NCBI GenBank assembly: GCA_022376515.1
Contig: WTXI01000040.1
Location: forward strand, 124,001-188,000
DNA: 64,000 nt
Direction: 5' to 3'
DNA from: Lactifluus volemus
Lineage: Eukaryota > Basidiomycota > Agaricomycetes > Russulales > Russulaceae
The position numbers were made by a program, and so were the translations under genes. The notes below the pieces were generated by a model. The model saw only the letters and a program-made list of their open reading frames with translations, did not search any database and was not told the origin of the DNA. Of the stretch, positions 1-10,476 are shown one piece after another (positions within the stretch are counted from its first letter, which is position 1; each line of letters opens with the position of its first letter).

Positions 1-2
1 CA

Positions 3-90
3 GATCGAGGAGGCTGGCTGTCACATGTCGCACCTGGAAACGAGCCGAATAAAAGCAAAAAGGTCCCTTCACAGAAATACCAATTCCTCG
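3..90. repeat. dispersed repeat, second copy at 53124-53210
   Basis: About 87 bases at the left edge of the window align closely with 53124-53210, both beginning GATCGAGGAGGCTGGCTG and ending near ACCAATTCCT. The shared block stops at the point (about 90) where homology between tandem units A and B begins. It is therefore an independent dispersed sequence and not part of the NLR unit. No coding content or terminal structure was seen. Confidence 0.6.
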
Positions 91-212
91 TTCGCTAGTC
101 TTGCGTTGGGTGGGGAAAGGTTTGGCGCACAGAGTATGTCTGTTTAAATATGCCTTGAGGATTAGCTCTGCGCAGGAGGGAGATGTTAATACAACGACCA
201 TAAGCCACTAGT

Positions 213-370
213 ATGTCCACGACTAATTTTCTACGACGTATCAGCGTGGGTGTTTAAGCCTCAGACAGGTCCGTCAAAAGAGAAGGAAATCGGCTTATTA
301 CCTGTGTTTATGGTTACTGTCGATGATCCTCAGAACTTGAAGGTTGGAGATATTCTCCACGTAGTCTACG
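213..370 (+). pseudogene. sorting-nexin (Vps5/Snx1-like) first-exon fragment, unit A
   Basis: The reading starts at ATG 213 with MSTTNFLRRIS and, after a lost stretch and a stop, continues with a TVDDPQNLKVGD-like segment. The better copy at 19755 reads through MSTTNFLRRITVNKLVGVQA and EIGVLPAFTVTVDDP. That pattern resembles the lead-in and first beta strand of the PX domain in Vps5/Snx1 sorting nexins, which bind phosphoinositides in the endosomal retromer. Compared with unit B, this copy has lost about 14 nt after RRIS and carries an in-frame TAA. Only the first exon is present, and it is convergent with the condensin pseudogene. The family assignment is from motif memory only and is tentative. 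Confidence 0.35.
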
Positions 371-520
371 ACCTATGGTATCAGGTTGCTTCCTTCCTGC
401 CAGTTTCTCTTAACCGTTGCCCTAATCGCCCTCTTTCACGAAATGAATGTACACTTTTGGGGGGAAAACTCTGGGTTTCCTTTTCGCTTGGTCTGCATGC
501 TACCGTCCGGACCTTCTGAA

Positions 521-1699
521 GGCGCCCGGCAAGCCTGAAAGCTCACCCCCACCATCTATCAGTATGCTTGCCTACTTTTCGCAACATTTCCGGTGTGTGA
601 CATGACGGTTCGCCGTCGGGGTTGTTTTGTTACCGTCATTAGATCATTATCGACTCCTTTCGTCGCGCCATTCCTCCGGATCGTAGGTGCCTGCCTAAAA
701 GGGCCCTCTTTCAAAGAGATCACATGGGCAAGCGAGATGAAGACAAGGTGCAGAGCACGCACAGAACTGGACATCGATTCCCCCTCACGGGCGGTGGGTG
801 ACTTATCGTCCTTGCACCGATTTGAAGGACGATCGATGACATGGACTCACGGATGGGATTCGCCAATTTCGTCATGCGCCACCTACAGTGCTATGGGACA
901 GCTGATCTGGCTTCCGCTGCATAGCTGAGTCTCTCATCTAGTCTGCCAAACCATGAACAAAAATGGTTATTATGATTGCATGTCCAGTCGTCGCCACGTA
1001 CTAGTAGCTCCATGCATTGTCGACGATGATGGGTTTGAATAGACCACTCTGTTGCGCGGTACGAAGTAAGAAGGACATGACGACGTTGTATGGCCCAACT
1101 TTACAGACTTGCCAACGATGTTGGTAGAGATCGGGGGCCTGTGGCTCGGCTTGCCTCTAGGACGAGCCAGAGCTTTGATCACGTGAGCACAATGACAACA
1201 ACTTGAACACGCTTTGCTATCTTCTTTTTTCTTTTCTTTTCGTTGCTCTGTTGTCCGTTTGGGGTATCATCCCCTGTCCTTCCATCGCTCCCGTGAGGAC
1301 ATTTTTTATAGGGCAATAGCTGCGCATGGTCACACTTATTCCGATTATTTTATTTATTTAGTCTCTGGTTCTCAGTCACTTTGACTGCGTGGATGGGTGC
1401 CGAATTGTTCACAGGTTAAAGCGCAGCGCAGATCAGGTATGGAATTTGGTGCTGGATGAGTCTGGTGTCATATGGGTATTACAACGAATTGGATAGAACA
1501 GGGACCCCAGCAAACAACCACTGGTGAGTGCGAGAATACAGATAAGGAAACTTGAACGAGGAAAGTTGTAAAGCTCGGGCCCATACAGTGCGTCGGAGGT
1601 GTAGGATGAATTACTCCTCCTCTTCGTCTGCGCTTGCCTGTCTTTTCCGTGCTGCTGTGTGGATGGACCGACAAATGTAAAACGTTCAGCTACGGTAAG
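521..1699. other. non-coding flank of unit A
   Basis: No convincing gene is present. The stretch aligns with 19930-21210 of unit B, with scattered indels, and from about 1427 also with the start of unit C (34125 onward). It is the region downstream of the condensin pseudogene, between it and the sorting-nexin-like fragment. Confidence 0.6.
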
Positions 1700-3379
1700 C
1701 GAAAATCAGGATGAATTAATACGCTCTTCTGCCGTGTCGCGCGTTTCTTGGCCACGGCTTTCTTGCCTTCCACGCGCTTCTCAAACGCTTGGTCTTCCGC
1801 GCCTTGCCTCCGGCTCTCTTCCAAAGCCTACACGCACACATATCTAAACCAGTGTCACGTATATGAAAGAAAACACCACAATTACGAGAAACGCACGGAT
1901 TCAAACTCGTTTAGCTCAGTTCGTAGCTTTATTAGATCGAACCTTCATCGGAAAGAAGAAAATAATAAATTTATGAGCGATCTGGAGAAAGGGAATCATA
2001 CCTTGACAGGATCTCATCAGCGTGTTCTTCTTCACCACCAAGTCCTTATCGGACAACCCCCCGGTACAACTCATCGCTGTTCTCAAGGACGATCGTGCTG
2101 AAAGAGACAGCGACGTCACCGAGCGCGATCGCGATGTTACTCCGGATGTTCGGGTCCCTCGACGTCTCTAGGATGGGGAAGAGCAGGGGATGGTTTGCGT
2201 CGCAAATTTGCGAGCTCACACAGAGGAACCTGCTGAACGAGAGTGTCGCCACTGCCCGCAGCGTCGCGTTCTGTCCAAAAACATTTCGTTGACGCGGAGC
2301 GGGGTAACGTTAGAGATTTATGTGGTCGGGCCGACCGCATATACGGACCGGTCGCCGATCTCATACTCCGCATTTCCAGCAACCTGGTCAAGCTCCTCCT
2401 CATCCTTACTCGCACCGTCGTTTCCGGTACCCCTTGCAAGCTTCTCAGCTACAAGGATGTGAGAAGAAGCAAAAAAGAGCCAGCCGTTCATGCACCTAAG
2501 ACACATACCTAGTTCCTTTTCCTGTTTCTGGCGCTTCCACTCGCGTTCGACGAGTTCCAAGTAGACGATGTGCTTGACCGCGACGTGACCCACTACAAAC
2601 AGTAGTTGGCTCACCTCGAATGCGTCCCCAGTGTCATCGCTCTTCTTCGCGGCGTTCCCCGTCAAAGCTCCCTGCGTCGAACCAGGCACAGTTGAGATCA
2701 ACGCCTGCGCGCTCGGCGGTAGATCCTTATCCATCGCATCCGCATCCGGTACAGCAGAGGACACCTGTTCTTCGGCAGCGGAAGGTTCCGGTTTCTCGGG
2801 GGCGGAACGCTCGCCGCGACAGGTTCTTGATAAGCGTATTGCTCAGCACTTCCAACTGGTCACCGAGCGCGTAGACGATGTGGATCGCTTGTTCAGCGAG
2901 CGCAAACCACTCGCGTGAGCGACACAGGTGCTCAATAGCTTCTTGCAGTTTGAGGAACACGAGACTGTCCATGTTGAGGCGGATGCTCTTATCGAGAAGA
3001 GAGCCCTTGACTTTCTTCGCGCTGCCATTGAGGCGCTGTAATGCAACTTGGCAAGGATCAAATCGGCCTGAAATACACTCAAGGGTGAGAAAGGTAGACG
3101 AATTGCAGTCGTCAGGACTGACCTTGCCCACCGGACCGAGGCCAATCTTTAGGAGGACATCTACCCTGGACAACGCTCCGCCGCGCCAGTGCCAGCATAC
3201 CGATTATTATCATTGCCCCTCGACGCTGCTGTTTTGGCAACTGTCGTTCAGAACCTATACGGAAGGCTCAGCGCATATAGTATGCTCAATTACTTCTGTC
3301 TGTGCTTACTGTAAACTTGCCAGAGCTTCGTCACAACATCAGAGAGGATTTGGTCATTGTCCGTCATGTAGCGCATCAT

Positions 3380-4067
3380 GGGGACGGAAGCTCTGGCAAC
3401 ATGGATGGCGCTCAAGCATGTCAAGAGGCGACTCCTGCGTACTTTCTCGTCGAGTCCAGCTGCAGGCGACGCACAGCTTCATAGAAGAGTGTGGAGGCGA
3501 TCGCGGAAATGAATATGTCTGTGTCCGACGGAGGAGTTCATAAGCAGAACAACGGTATCTCCAGGGATGCCCGCCAGGGAACTTTGAACCTTCCTTTTGT
3601 CAGCCAGGCCGGGAAGCTCGAATATCCAAGTGAGCGCGTTGAGGACACCCACTGGCGCGTCCAAGGCCCCCTGCACAACGCTCTTCAGGAATCCATCCTT
3701 GAGGCGTTTCCCATGCTTACTGAGAGCATCCTCGGAAATGTCCAACCATTCGGTGAGCTTGCGCTCTTTTAAAGTTCTGACATCGCCGAGATTATATGGC
3801 ACCAGCCAATTATGTAATCGCTTCAGGAGAAAACGTCGGAAGAACGCTTCGAAGGAGAGGAGAGTGTGCCATATATACCAGCAAATGCTAGACATCAGGG
3901 TACGGTATGGGAAGTTGAGACAGAAGCAAGAAAGGGTGGTCAGCGCAAAGTACGCCAGACCGAAGAGTCCGACGGAAATTGACAAGACAATGGCAACCGT
4001 CTGATGGGACGCAAAGATGAATATCATCAGGCCGGCGAGAAGCAAGAACACAGAGAGGTGGAGGACA
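3380..4067 (-). pseudogene. DUF6535-type gene fragment inside condensin copy A
   Basis: On the minus strand the sequence encodes a membrane stretch (FLLLAGLMIFIFASHQTVAI, then LFGLAYFALTTL), then PYRTLMSSICWYIWHTLL, KLTEWLDISEDALSKHGKRL and LDAPVGVLNALTW. These are the hallmarks of the part just after the transmembrane block in DUF6535-type proteins of mushrooms. It is a different subfamily from the three genes at 54331-64000. It sits exactly between condensin codons for NRIAKNLIE (ending near 4068) and MMRYMTDND (starting near 3379), replacing about 15 condensin codons. No inverted repeats or target duplication were found, so it looks like filler DNA captured during break repair and not like transposition. 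Function is unknown for the family. Confidence 0.7.
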
Positions 4068-5148
4068 CTCGATCAGGTTCTTTGCTATCCGGTTAACTTG
4101 TTGTTTGGGTTCCATGTCAGGTAAGGGGTCAAAATATAAGCTGCGGTAGCACTCGAGCAGCAGACGCGAGCGAACGCCCTCGAGCTCCTTCCCATCTTCT
4201 GACATCGAGCTGTTGTCCTTCGGCCAGATCAGGTGTAACATTTTTCTTAATACCACTCTGCATGTCATGTTCGTAAGCAACCCATGTCAAAACAACCCAA
4301 AATCGCACTTCACCACCCACCTCGGCACTATTGAGCTAGTATTCGTGCGCGACCCTGAAGAACTCCATCGCCTCCAATACCTCAGCTTTATGCGTTGACC
4401 CGAGCAACTGGAAGATCATCTGGGCCGCCTCCTCGACCTGCCGAATGAAGTTGAGCGCCCCGGCGTAGTGCCACTTGCGCAAGTGAAGGTACAGCAGCTG
4501 GTTGCTCTCCTGTGCCGCAAGTGCTGCCTGGTCGTCTGTGAGCGCCGCCATAGCGAGCTCCGACTTGCTTCCGCTCTTCTTGGATGTTTGCTGCGTGCGC
4601 TCTCCGTCGACTTGGTGGCCTGATCTGTCATCGCCGCCATCTTCAGTTCTAGAGGACTCTGGTTCGTCCTCGTCCATGATGCTGTCGACCTCGTCCGAAT
4701 CATCATCTTCCTCATTAGCATCCATCACGTCTTCAGCATTTTTGTTTCGACGCCTGTTTAACGACAAATCAGCAACAAACTCGCATCGGATAAGACTGTG
4801 CTTATGTATGTAGCGTAAGGCCTTATAGACACTCAAAGAGAATGAGTATCTGTGTAGGAAAACGCACCTCTGAGTCCAAGTTCGAAAGCAGCAAGCTAAT
4901 CTACTTCAGGACTGCCTGCGGAGCCCATTCTGCGAATTGCGTGAGGAACCTTTTGGACCCTTGGTACCTTGTCTCCTCGCCGAGTTGTGCATGGTCGAAT
5001 TCCTTCAACAGCACGTTAAGACACTCTGCCATGGGTTCAGAAAGGTGCGTAGTACTGCAAGGATTGCATGATCGAGGTCTGTGCGGCAGGTCCATGCCCG
5101 TGATATTTGACCGTGAGACAGATGACTTTGAAGACTCGAAGCTTGATA

Positions 5149-7396
5149 CCCAGTGAGAAGTGGAATGTAGTAATCCGAAGTAAACTGCAAAAAATTGAAC
5201 CATTCGATTTAATCCAAAAATCCGAACAATAGCCATTTTAATTCAATGGAAAATTGAAGGCATTATAATTATTCTGAATCGAATTGAATACCAGATCAGA
5301 TCGGATTGAATTTATTCGATTGCAATCGAATCAGGAGAATTGAATTAATAACCATTTATTTTCTATTTACGGTTACAGTTCTATTCAATTTTATTCTACC
5401 CTCGATGCTAATCACCTTGCCCCAGCCCGGCGACGCATCAAGCAATCCAAGTTGTTGTGATGCTCACCGTGTCTGCAAACACGACCACCGTGGTAAAAAA
5501 AACCCACCACCTCCAAATCATCTTCTTTGTCCCCATTGTCCGCTCTGGGTGTGCACATGGGAGCTCCTCGGCTTCAAGCTCGTGATGGCATGCGCGTGGA
5601 TTTGCGGCTGTTTGTGCAAGAGGGGGGCGGATGTGGGACGGAGATGTCGTGGGACTCTCCACAGGGCGGCGGCAACGGTGAGGTGAGGGTCGTTGTCGTC
5701 GTTGTCATCGTTGTTATTGTTTTGCCAATGACAGCGTGACCACCACCACTACCAGGCGCCCATTTTTGGAGTTCTTCGAGAAATGTTAGGATTTCAGAGT
5801 GTGTGACAGTGGGGGGTTCACTCGCCATTCCAACCAGCCCGAGATCTCCTTCCTCTTTCAAGTCTGGTTGATGAGTTGGAGACTTCGTCCTGTAGACTTG
5901 CCTATCGCCTTGATGAGCAGGCTCTCGCCGATCCTGAGTTCAATGCCCGTATAATCTGGGCAAAGCTGTAGATATATGCATATCAGCCGAAAGAGCGCTA
6001 CATGGGCGGTTGAAGAGAATGGACGCGAACACGAATAATGCACAGATAAACCATCCGGAGTAGAGAGTTGGCCCGGGTATCTGCAGCTTTGTGTCTTTGG
6101 ATGATGAGCAGCATCAGGCCTGTAAGCAGAGACGTCTTTTCTAGCTGCTTCGTAGTCACCTCAATAAGTGCGAACGCTTTTGCAAGTGCAGCATATGGTA
6201 CACTAAGCCAGTGTCAGTGACATCGAGCACTTATTCTAAAATGAACAAAGGAACGTACAGATCGCCAATTTCCAACCCTTCACATCTATCTCGTCCCTCC
6301 AATCCAAAGCCGCTTCCACACTTGCAACAAAGCAGTCAGTAGACGGGGTGAGAAGACCGGAGGGATTAGGCACCCACCTTTTTGACACAGCTTTCCGTTC
6401 CTCCGCATCCTCTCCGGTCCCTCCGCCGCACCTTTCCTGCCCACGTCCTCCATATCCATGTCTTCGTCCTCTGCAGTGGCGACTGCCTTTCCTTTTACCA
6501 TTTGCCTTGGTCGTAGATTTAGACACTTTAGACACCCCGAGAAATTCTCGTCCTCGGACGACAATGATACATTTGAAATCACCGCGCTCATTCGGAATGC
6601 TGAAAAAACGAAAGTGCTGGACACACTTGGCATCAACACCGTCGTTGCATCACTGTCAGATGATAGCAAGATTACTGAGGTCGCCAGTGACTCACCACTA
6701 CATTGAACACTGTTGTGTGCATTTATGGCCCCAACGACCTCTTGGGAGGGAGAAACGTAGCCATAGAAAAAAAGAACTGACCTGACGGCCGCAGTGGCGG
6801 CTGGGGGATGGGCAGGGGTTTGGCACAGAGTTGCCAAGATTGAGAGGAGGTCGTCGAAATTGCAGCTCGGGCCATATAGTGTCCCAAGTGGTGTCCCCAT
6901 ACGATTGCTGGTCTGAAGAAGGTAGGAAGGAAGACACTTACAAAAATTTGTAGAGAGTATACAGGCCTCACGAGCAGCAGAGGAAAGAATAGGGGAACAC
7001 GTTGAGAAGAAGAGGAAGAGGGAAGAAATGTATGAGTCAGAATCAGCGCGCAACACGAAGTCGATAGATGTAGCACGACAAACAACCACAAATAGGACAG
7101 TGCCTGGGTCAGTAAGTACTCGATGCAGGTTCAATGAAGTGGATAAACAGTGCGCGATTCAGTTCATTCAATTCTAATCAGTTGCTTTCGATCGAGAAAT
7201 AAATCTCGTGACTCAATCATTTGTATTCAATAAAATTCATAGAGAGATTGAATGTGATCGAGCGCTATTCAAATTTTATCAATGAAATCGAATTAATATT
7301 ATTGTTATCATTTTATATCAATTCACATCAATCGTATTCATGTCATTCAATTTTATTCGATCGGATCATATTTAATTCTATCCACTTCTCACTGGG
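5149..7396. mobile_element. 2.25-kb TIR DNA transposon, non-autonomous
   Basis: Comparison with the empty site in condensin copy B (about 23931) shows an insertion. The left end is CCCAGTGAGAAGTGGA and the right end is the exact inverse, TCCACTTCTCACTGGG, flanked by the 7-bp duplication CTTGATA at 5142-5148 and 7397-7403. An 8-bp reading, GCTTGATA, is possible if the outermost base is assigned to the target. About 250 bp inside each end is AT-rich and full of ATTCAAT/ATTGAAT-type motifs, typical of subterminal transposase-binding arrays. The interior (5440-7130) is GC-richer and no transposase was recognised. On the minus strand it has plausible exon-like stretches (VTHSEILTFLEELQKWAP near 5790; a hydrophobic segment SLLTGLMLLII near 6100), suggesting captured host gene pieces. 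Confidence 0.8.
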
Positions 7397-8402
7397 CTTG
7401 ATAGGCTGGGACTTCATGTACTGCTCATTCTCCGTGACCTGATACGCAGGCGCAGAGACACCTACCGAGCAAGGGACGTTTTACCCTATAGTAAGCGAAG
7501 CTGATACGGCGACCTTGTGAGGAAATGACGCACCCGATAAAAGTATCCCTCTCCCCGCTCACAGTCCAAATCTTGGACGTCTTCAACTTCAAAACCATGG
7601 CGATCAGCGTGAGAATAGGCACGATCTGGTCTTTCCATGACCATTCGGCTGCCTTATTCTTGGAAGCAACTCTCGATTGCGTTGCCTTTCCGCCCCGTCC
7701 CTTCCGAGACTTTGCGGGTACCATGGCAGCGGACGCATCCTCGTCGGGTACGTTGACCTTCTCCACCGAGCGGGCTGACCAGTTAAGCAAGAAGGCATAC
7801 ATCTCCATCGGTACTTTATGTGCCGCGCACGTCTGCTGGTCTTCGTGGTGGATGTCATGCGTGGCAGCATCCACCTCCGTGGCAAAGCCAGACATGACAA
7901 CGTCGAGTAGTTTGTTCATCAAGATACCGAGCACGACATCGACACATTTGAGAAAAGAGCACAAGATGTCAAAAAGTATCTGGAGATGCGACGTCTTCGA
8001 AGGGCTCTGCTATGGCTCGGACGGCCTCTGTAATAACCAATAAACGATAAGTAGAGGATGTTAGTGAAAGCGTTTGCGACACACGTTGATTTTTCTATAG
8101 CAAATGTAGCGAGTGTGAGGGTGTCTAAGGGACAAGAATTAGACTGTCCGGGGGCCGGGCCGGGCCAGGGCCACCCCCATTTTGCCCGGCCCTGGCCCTG
8201 GCCCTCAGGGCCGGTCCGCTCTGCAGTTGGCCCTGGCCCTTGGAGGGCCAGCATTAGCTGGCCCTGGCCCGACCCGGGGCCGGCCCGGGGCCGACCCGGC
8301 CCTACCCCTTAAAAAAAATAATCAGTCAATTAATTAATTTCAGTAAAAGTTTCTCACACTTGCTTGCATAATCAATTCACAGCTACTTTCGGACAATTGT
8401 AC

Positions 8403-8480
8403 ACGCCGGGATTTGAACTCTCGACCAGTGCATACAGAAATTAAGGCTCTTGGACAGTTTACCACTACACCATACAAGCT
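8403..8480 (-). ncRNA. tRNA-like / SINE-type pol III promoter segment
   Basis: On the minus strand, TGGTGTAGTGG (8472-8462) fits a tRNA A box and GTTCAAATC (8418-8410) fits a B box, spaced about as in a tRNA with an enlarged anticodon arm. The T stem does not pair well, so it is unlikely to be a working tRNA. A tRNA-derived SINE head or an old tRNA pseudogene captured by the surrounding element is more likely. No anticodon is assigned. Confidence 0.35.
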
Positions 8481-9084
8481 CAATAATTTTTTCCCCATAG
8501 CGTATCTTAAACAATTGTTCTGCCTCGCCCGTCGTCACTTAGTCAACTCGAACTTTTTGCCTTTTCACGCCCCCTCCTAGCCTGCTTTCTGTCACCGCCA
8601 TCGTACCACCATCGCCCCTCTCGCTCCCTTTCTGTCGTCGCCATCTCCCGCCCTCTGTCTTCGCCCCTCTCGCGCCCTCTGTCGCTTGCATCGCGTGCAC
8701 TCGCGTCCGTTTATTGCCGCTACCGCTCGCCCTCGCCGCCACCACCGCTCGTCCTCTGTTGTCGCTACCGCTCGCCTCATGTCGTCGCCACCGCTCTGTT
8801 GATTATCTGTTAGCATGGTAAATGCCGGTGCGTTATGATTTTTTCTTTGACTTCTCACACTAATCTTTTTTTTTTCATTCCCCTTTTCGTCCCCCTGCAT
8901 CCCCTTTGAGGGATGGCCTCCCCCAGCCGCTGGCCCTGAGGGGGGGCGTTACGCGTGGACATTCGACGGCGTCACCGTCGCTCGGACGTCGCTTTTGCGA
9001 CTGTCCGACGCTTGACGCCTGCGACTGGGGCACTCGCGTGACGTCTCCCCAAAGTCTTGCCCTGGGTCCCCCCACACTGTGCCG

Positions 9085-9460
9085 CCTGCCATCTCCCCTC
9101 GCCATCGCTGCCGTGGCCGCTGCTACTCGATGCTGGCGCCGCTGCCCTGCCGTGGTTGCTGCTACCCCGACCCCGCCGCCGCCATCCAGACGCTGTCGCC
9201 CCTGCCCTGACGCCGCCGCAGCCGCCGCTCTGCCGTCGCTGCTGCTGCCCAGACCCCGCCGCCGCTGCCGTCGCCCCAATGCCCCCACCACTGCCCCGCC
9301 GTCGCTGCTGCGTCCCCGCCATCGCTTTTGCTGCCCCGACGCCGCCGCCACTGCCCCGCCACCCCTGCCGCTGCCCCGGCGCTGCCGTCACTGCCTCGCC
9401 CTCGCTGCTGCTGCCCCGACGCCGCCGTTGCGGCGCCACCCTGCATCCTCGCCCTCGCTG
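9085..9460. repeat. GCC/CCG-rich low-complexity tract
   Basis: Irregular tandem variants of CGCCGCCGCTGCCCC run for about 375 bases inside the hAT-like element. All six frames are open over long spans only because TA-containing stops are absent at this composition. Confidence 0.7.
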
Positions 9461-10476
9461 CCTCCCTATGGGTAGGGCCAGCAGGGCCGGCCCCGGGCCG
9501 GCCCTGAGGGCCACTCATAAAATTGTCCGGCCCTGGCCCTGGCCCTTGATGTGAGGGCCGCCTGCTGCTGGCCCTGGCCCTGGCCCTCAAGGGGCCGGTC
9601 CGGGTCGGCCCTAGGGCCGGGAGGGCCAGGCCCGGCCCGCGGACAGTCTAACAAGAATAGAGTATTCTCAGTACACTCGCGCGCTGTCAGCACGAGAACT
9701 GGATATATTCACCTAAGGGACAAGAATAGAGTATTCTACCTTAAGTGAGTAAGTGTAACTAAGCAAAACGAGTGGTTCTCACCTCAGTACACTCGCGCGC
9801 TGTCAGCACGAGAACTGAGGGGCCTACGGTCTACTAAAGAAGGTATATAAGGCCCTAAAGGCCAGGTAGGCATGTATACTAAAGGGGATAAAAACGGGGG
9901 AGTCCATCTGCGGACACAAACATGCTAAACTAGTGCTCTAGCTAGCCTAGGTACTGAAAGTCTAAACGAAGGAATATATAGTGATTTACTAATCATACTT
10001 GCATCGCAATCGCGATCTCGACATTTTCTCCTAGTTGCATTGATCGTATGTCATGTTCATGGCCAATAGAATAGTTCCCTGAATCTTGTAGAGCCTGAAG
10101 CTCCTCTTGGAGATCTCGCCATCTGGCAGATCGTAGGCTGTTGTTGCCAGTCCCGAACGCGTCGGAGGGGTGTCTGTCACATGTTCGACGCGTGTAGCAA
10201 CAGTCACGCGTCACGTCCTTTAGTCTCAGTTCACTGTGAGCGGAAATCTGATTACTATTACTATCTATGTTACAGTCCAGAAGGAGGGAAAATCAGACAG
10301 CTAAATCCCACACAGTACCAAAGATACATCCCAGCCAAGAAAGGGAATCAAGCCCTTGACATTTTACATCTCTTTTATTGAGTACAATAAGATTCTCGTG
10401 AGTGGGAGGATGGTCACGGTTCAGTCTGAACAAAGCAGGACAACAGTCAAGGAATCTTGCATACAATTGACTCTAT

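Larger units (their letters stand above)
8140..9650. mobile_element. 1.5-kb GC-rich hAT-like non-autonomous element
   Basis: The ends are perfect inverted repeats, TAGACTGTCCG at 8140 and CGGACAGTCTA ending at 9650. They are flanked by an exact 8-bp duplication, ACAAGAAT, at 8132-8139 and 9651-9658. An 8-bp target duplication is the hAT-superfamily signature. Inside each end are dense GGGCCGGGCC / GGCCCTGGCCCTGGCC arrays able to fold back. The interior holds a tRNA-like segment (8403-8480), pyrimidine-rich sequence with CGCCACCGCTC-type motifs (8540-8800) and a GCCGCC-rich tract (9085-9460). Long open frames over the GC-rich parts are low-complexity Arg/Ala/Gly strings and were not accepted as genes. 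No transposase is present, so it must have been moved in trans. Confidence 0.8.
8091..10012. mobile_element. LTR-like retroelement remnant carrying a nested hAT-like insertion
   Basis: Relative to condensin copy B (near 24620), copy A has about 400 extra bases here, not counting the nested 1.5-kb element. The block starts near TGTAGCGAGTGTGAGG and contains two near-repeats of AAGGGACAAGAATAGAGTAT and of CAGTACACTCGCGCGCTGTC. It has a TATATAA box at 9844-9850 followed by a GGCC-rich leader. This looks like a solo LTR or fragment of one. No TG...CA ends with matching 5-bp duplications could be fixed, so the class is uncertain. Confidence 0.4.
1700..10135 (-). pseudogene. condensin complex subunit 1 pseudogene, copy A (multiply interrupted)
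   Basis: Pieces in order on the minus strand match the HEAT-repeat subunit of condensin (Cnd1/Ycs4/CAP-D2 family), which compacts mitotic chromosomes. They are: the N-terminal LQEELQALQDSGNY at about 10100; ILMNKLLDVVMSGFATE and the Lys-rich linker at 7425-7964; CLNVLLKEFDHAQL at about 5000; an acidic linker followed by TDDQAALAAQESNQLLYL and FIRQVEEAAQMIFQLLGST (4340-4836); KMLHLIWPKDNSS (about 4230); VVTKLWQVY (about 3310); KVKGSLLDKSIRLNMD (about 3000); QLLFVVGHVAVKHIVYLELV (about 2580); ILETSRDPNIRSNIAIALGD (about 2140); and a C-terminal basic exon with EDQAFEKRVEGKKA (about 1760). The gene is broken by the insertion at 5149-7396, by a DUF6535 piece at 3380-4067 and by the insertions at 8091-10012. 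Loss of the 3' HEAT segment and frame breaks add to this. As the subunit is normally essential, a working copy is inferred to lie elsewhere. Confidence 0.85.

Noticed and set aside
6286..7134. 282-codon minus-strand ORF in the TIR element as a transposase
   Set aside because: No catalytic DDE pattern, zinc finger or hAT dimerisation motif is visible. Composition is Ser-rich and the frame may be chance or a retained intron-exon mix.
8403..8480. A functional tRNA gene
   Set aside because: A- and B-box-like motifs are present but the T stem does not pair and the anticodon arm is irregular. It is kept only as a tRNA-like segment.
8875..9590. Several overlapping long ORFs in the GC-rich region, both strands
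   Set aside because: They are Arg/Ala/Gly/Pro strings from CCG/GCC-rich sequence inside a hAT-like element. Openness in all frames reflects composition only.
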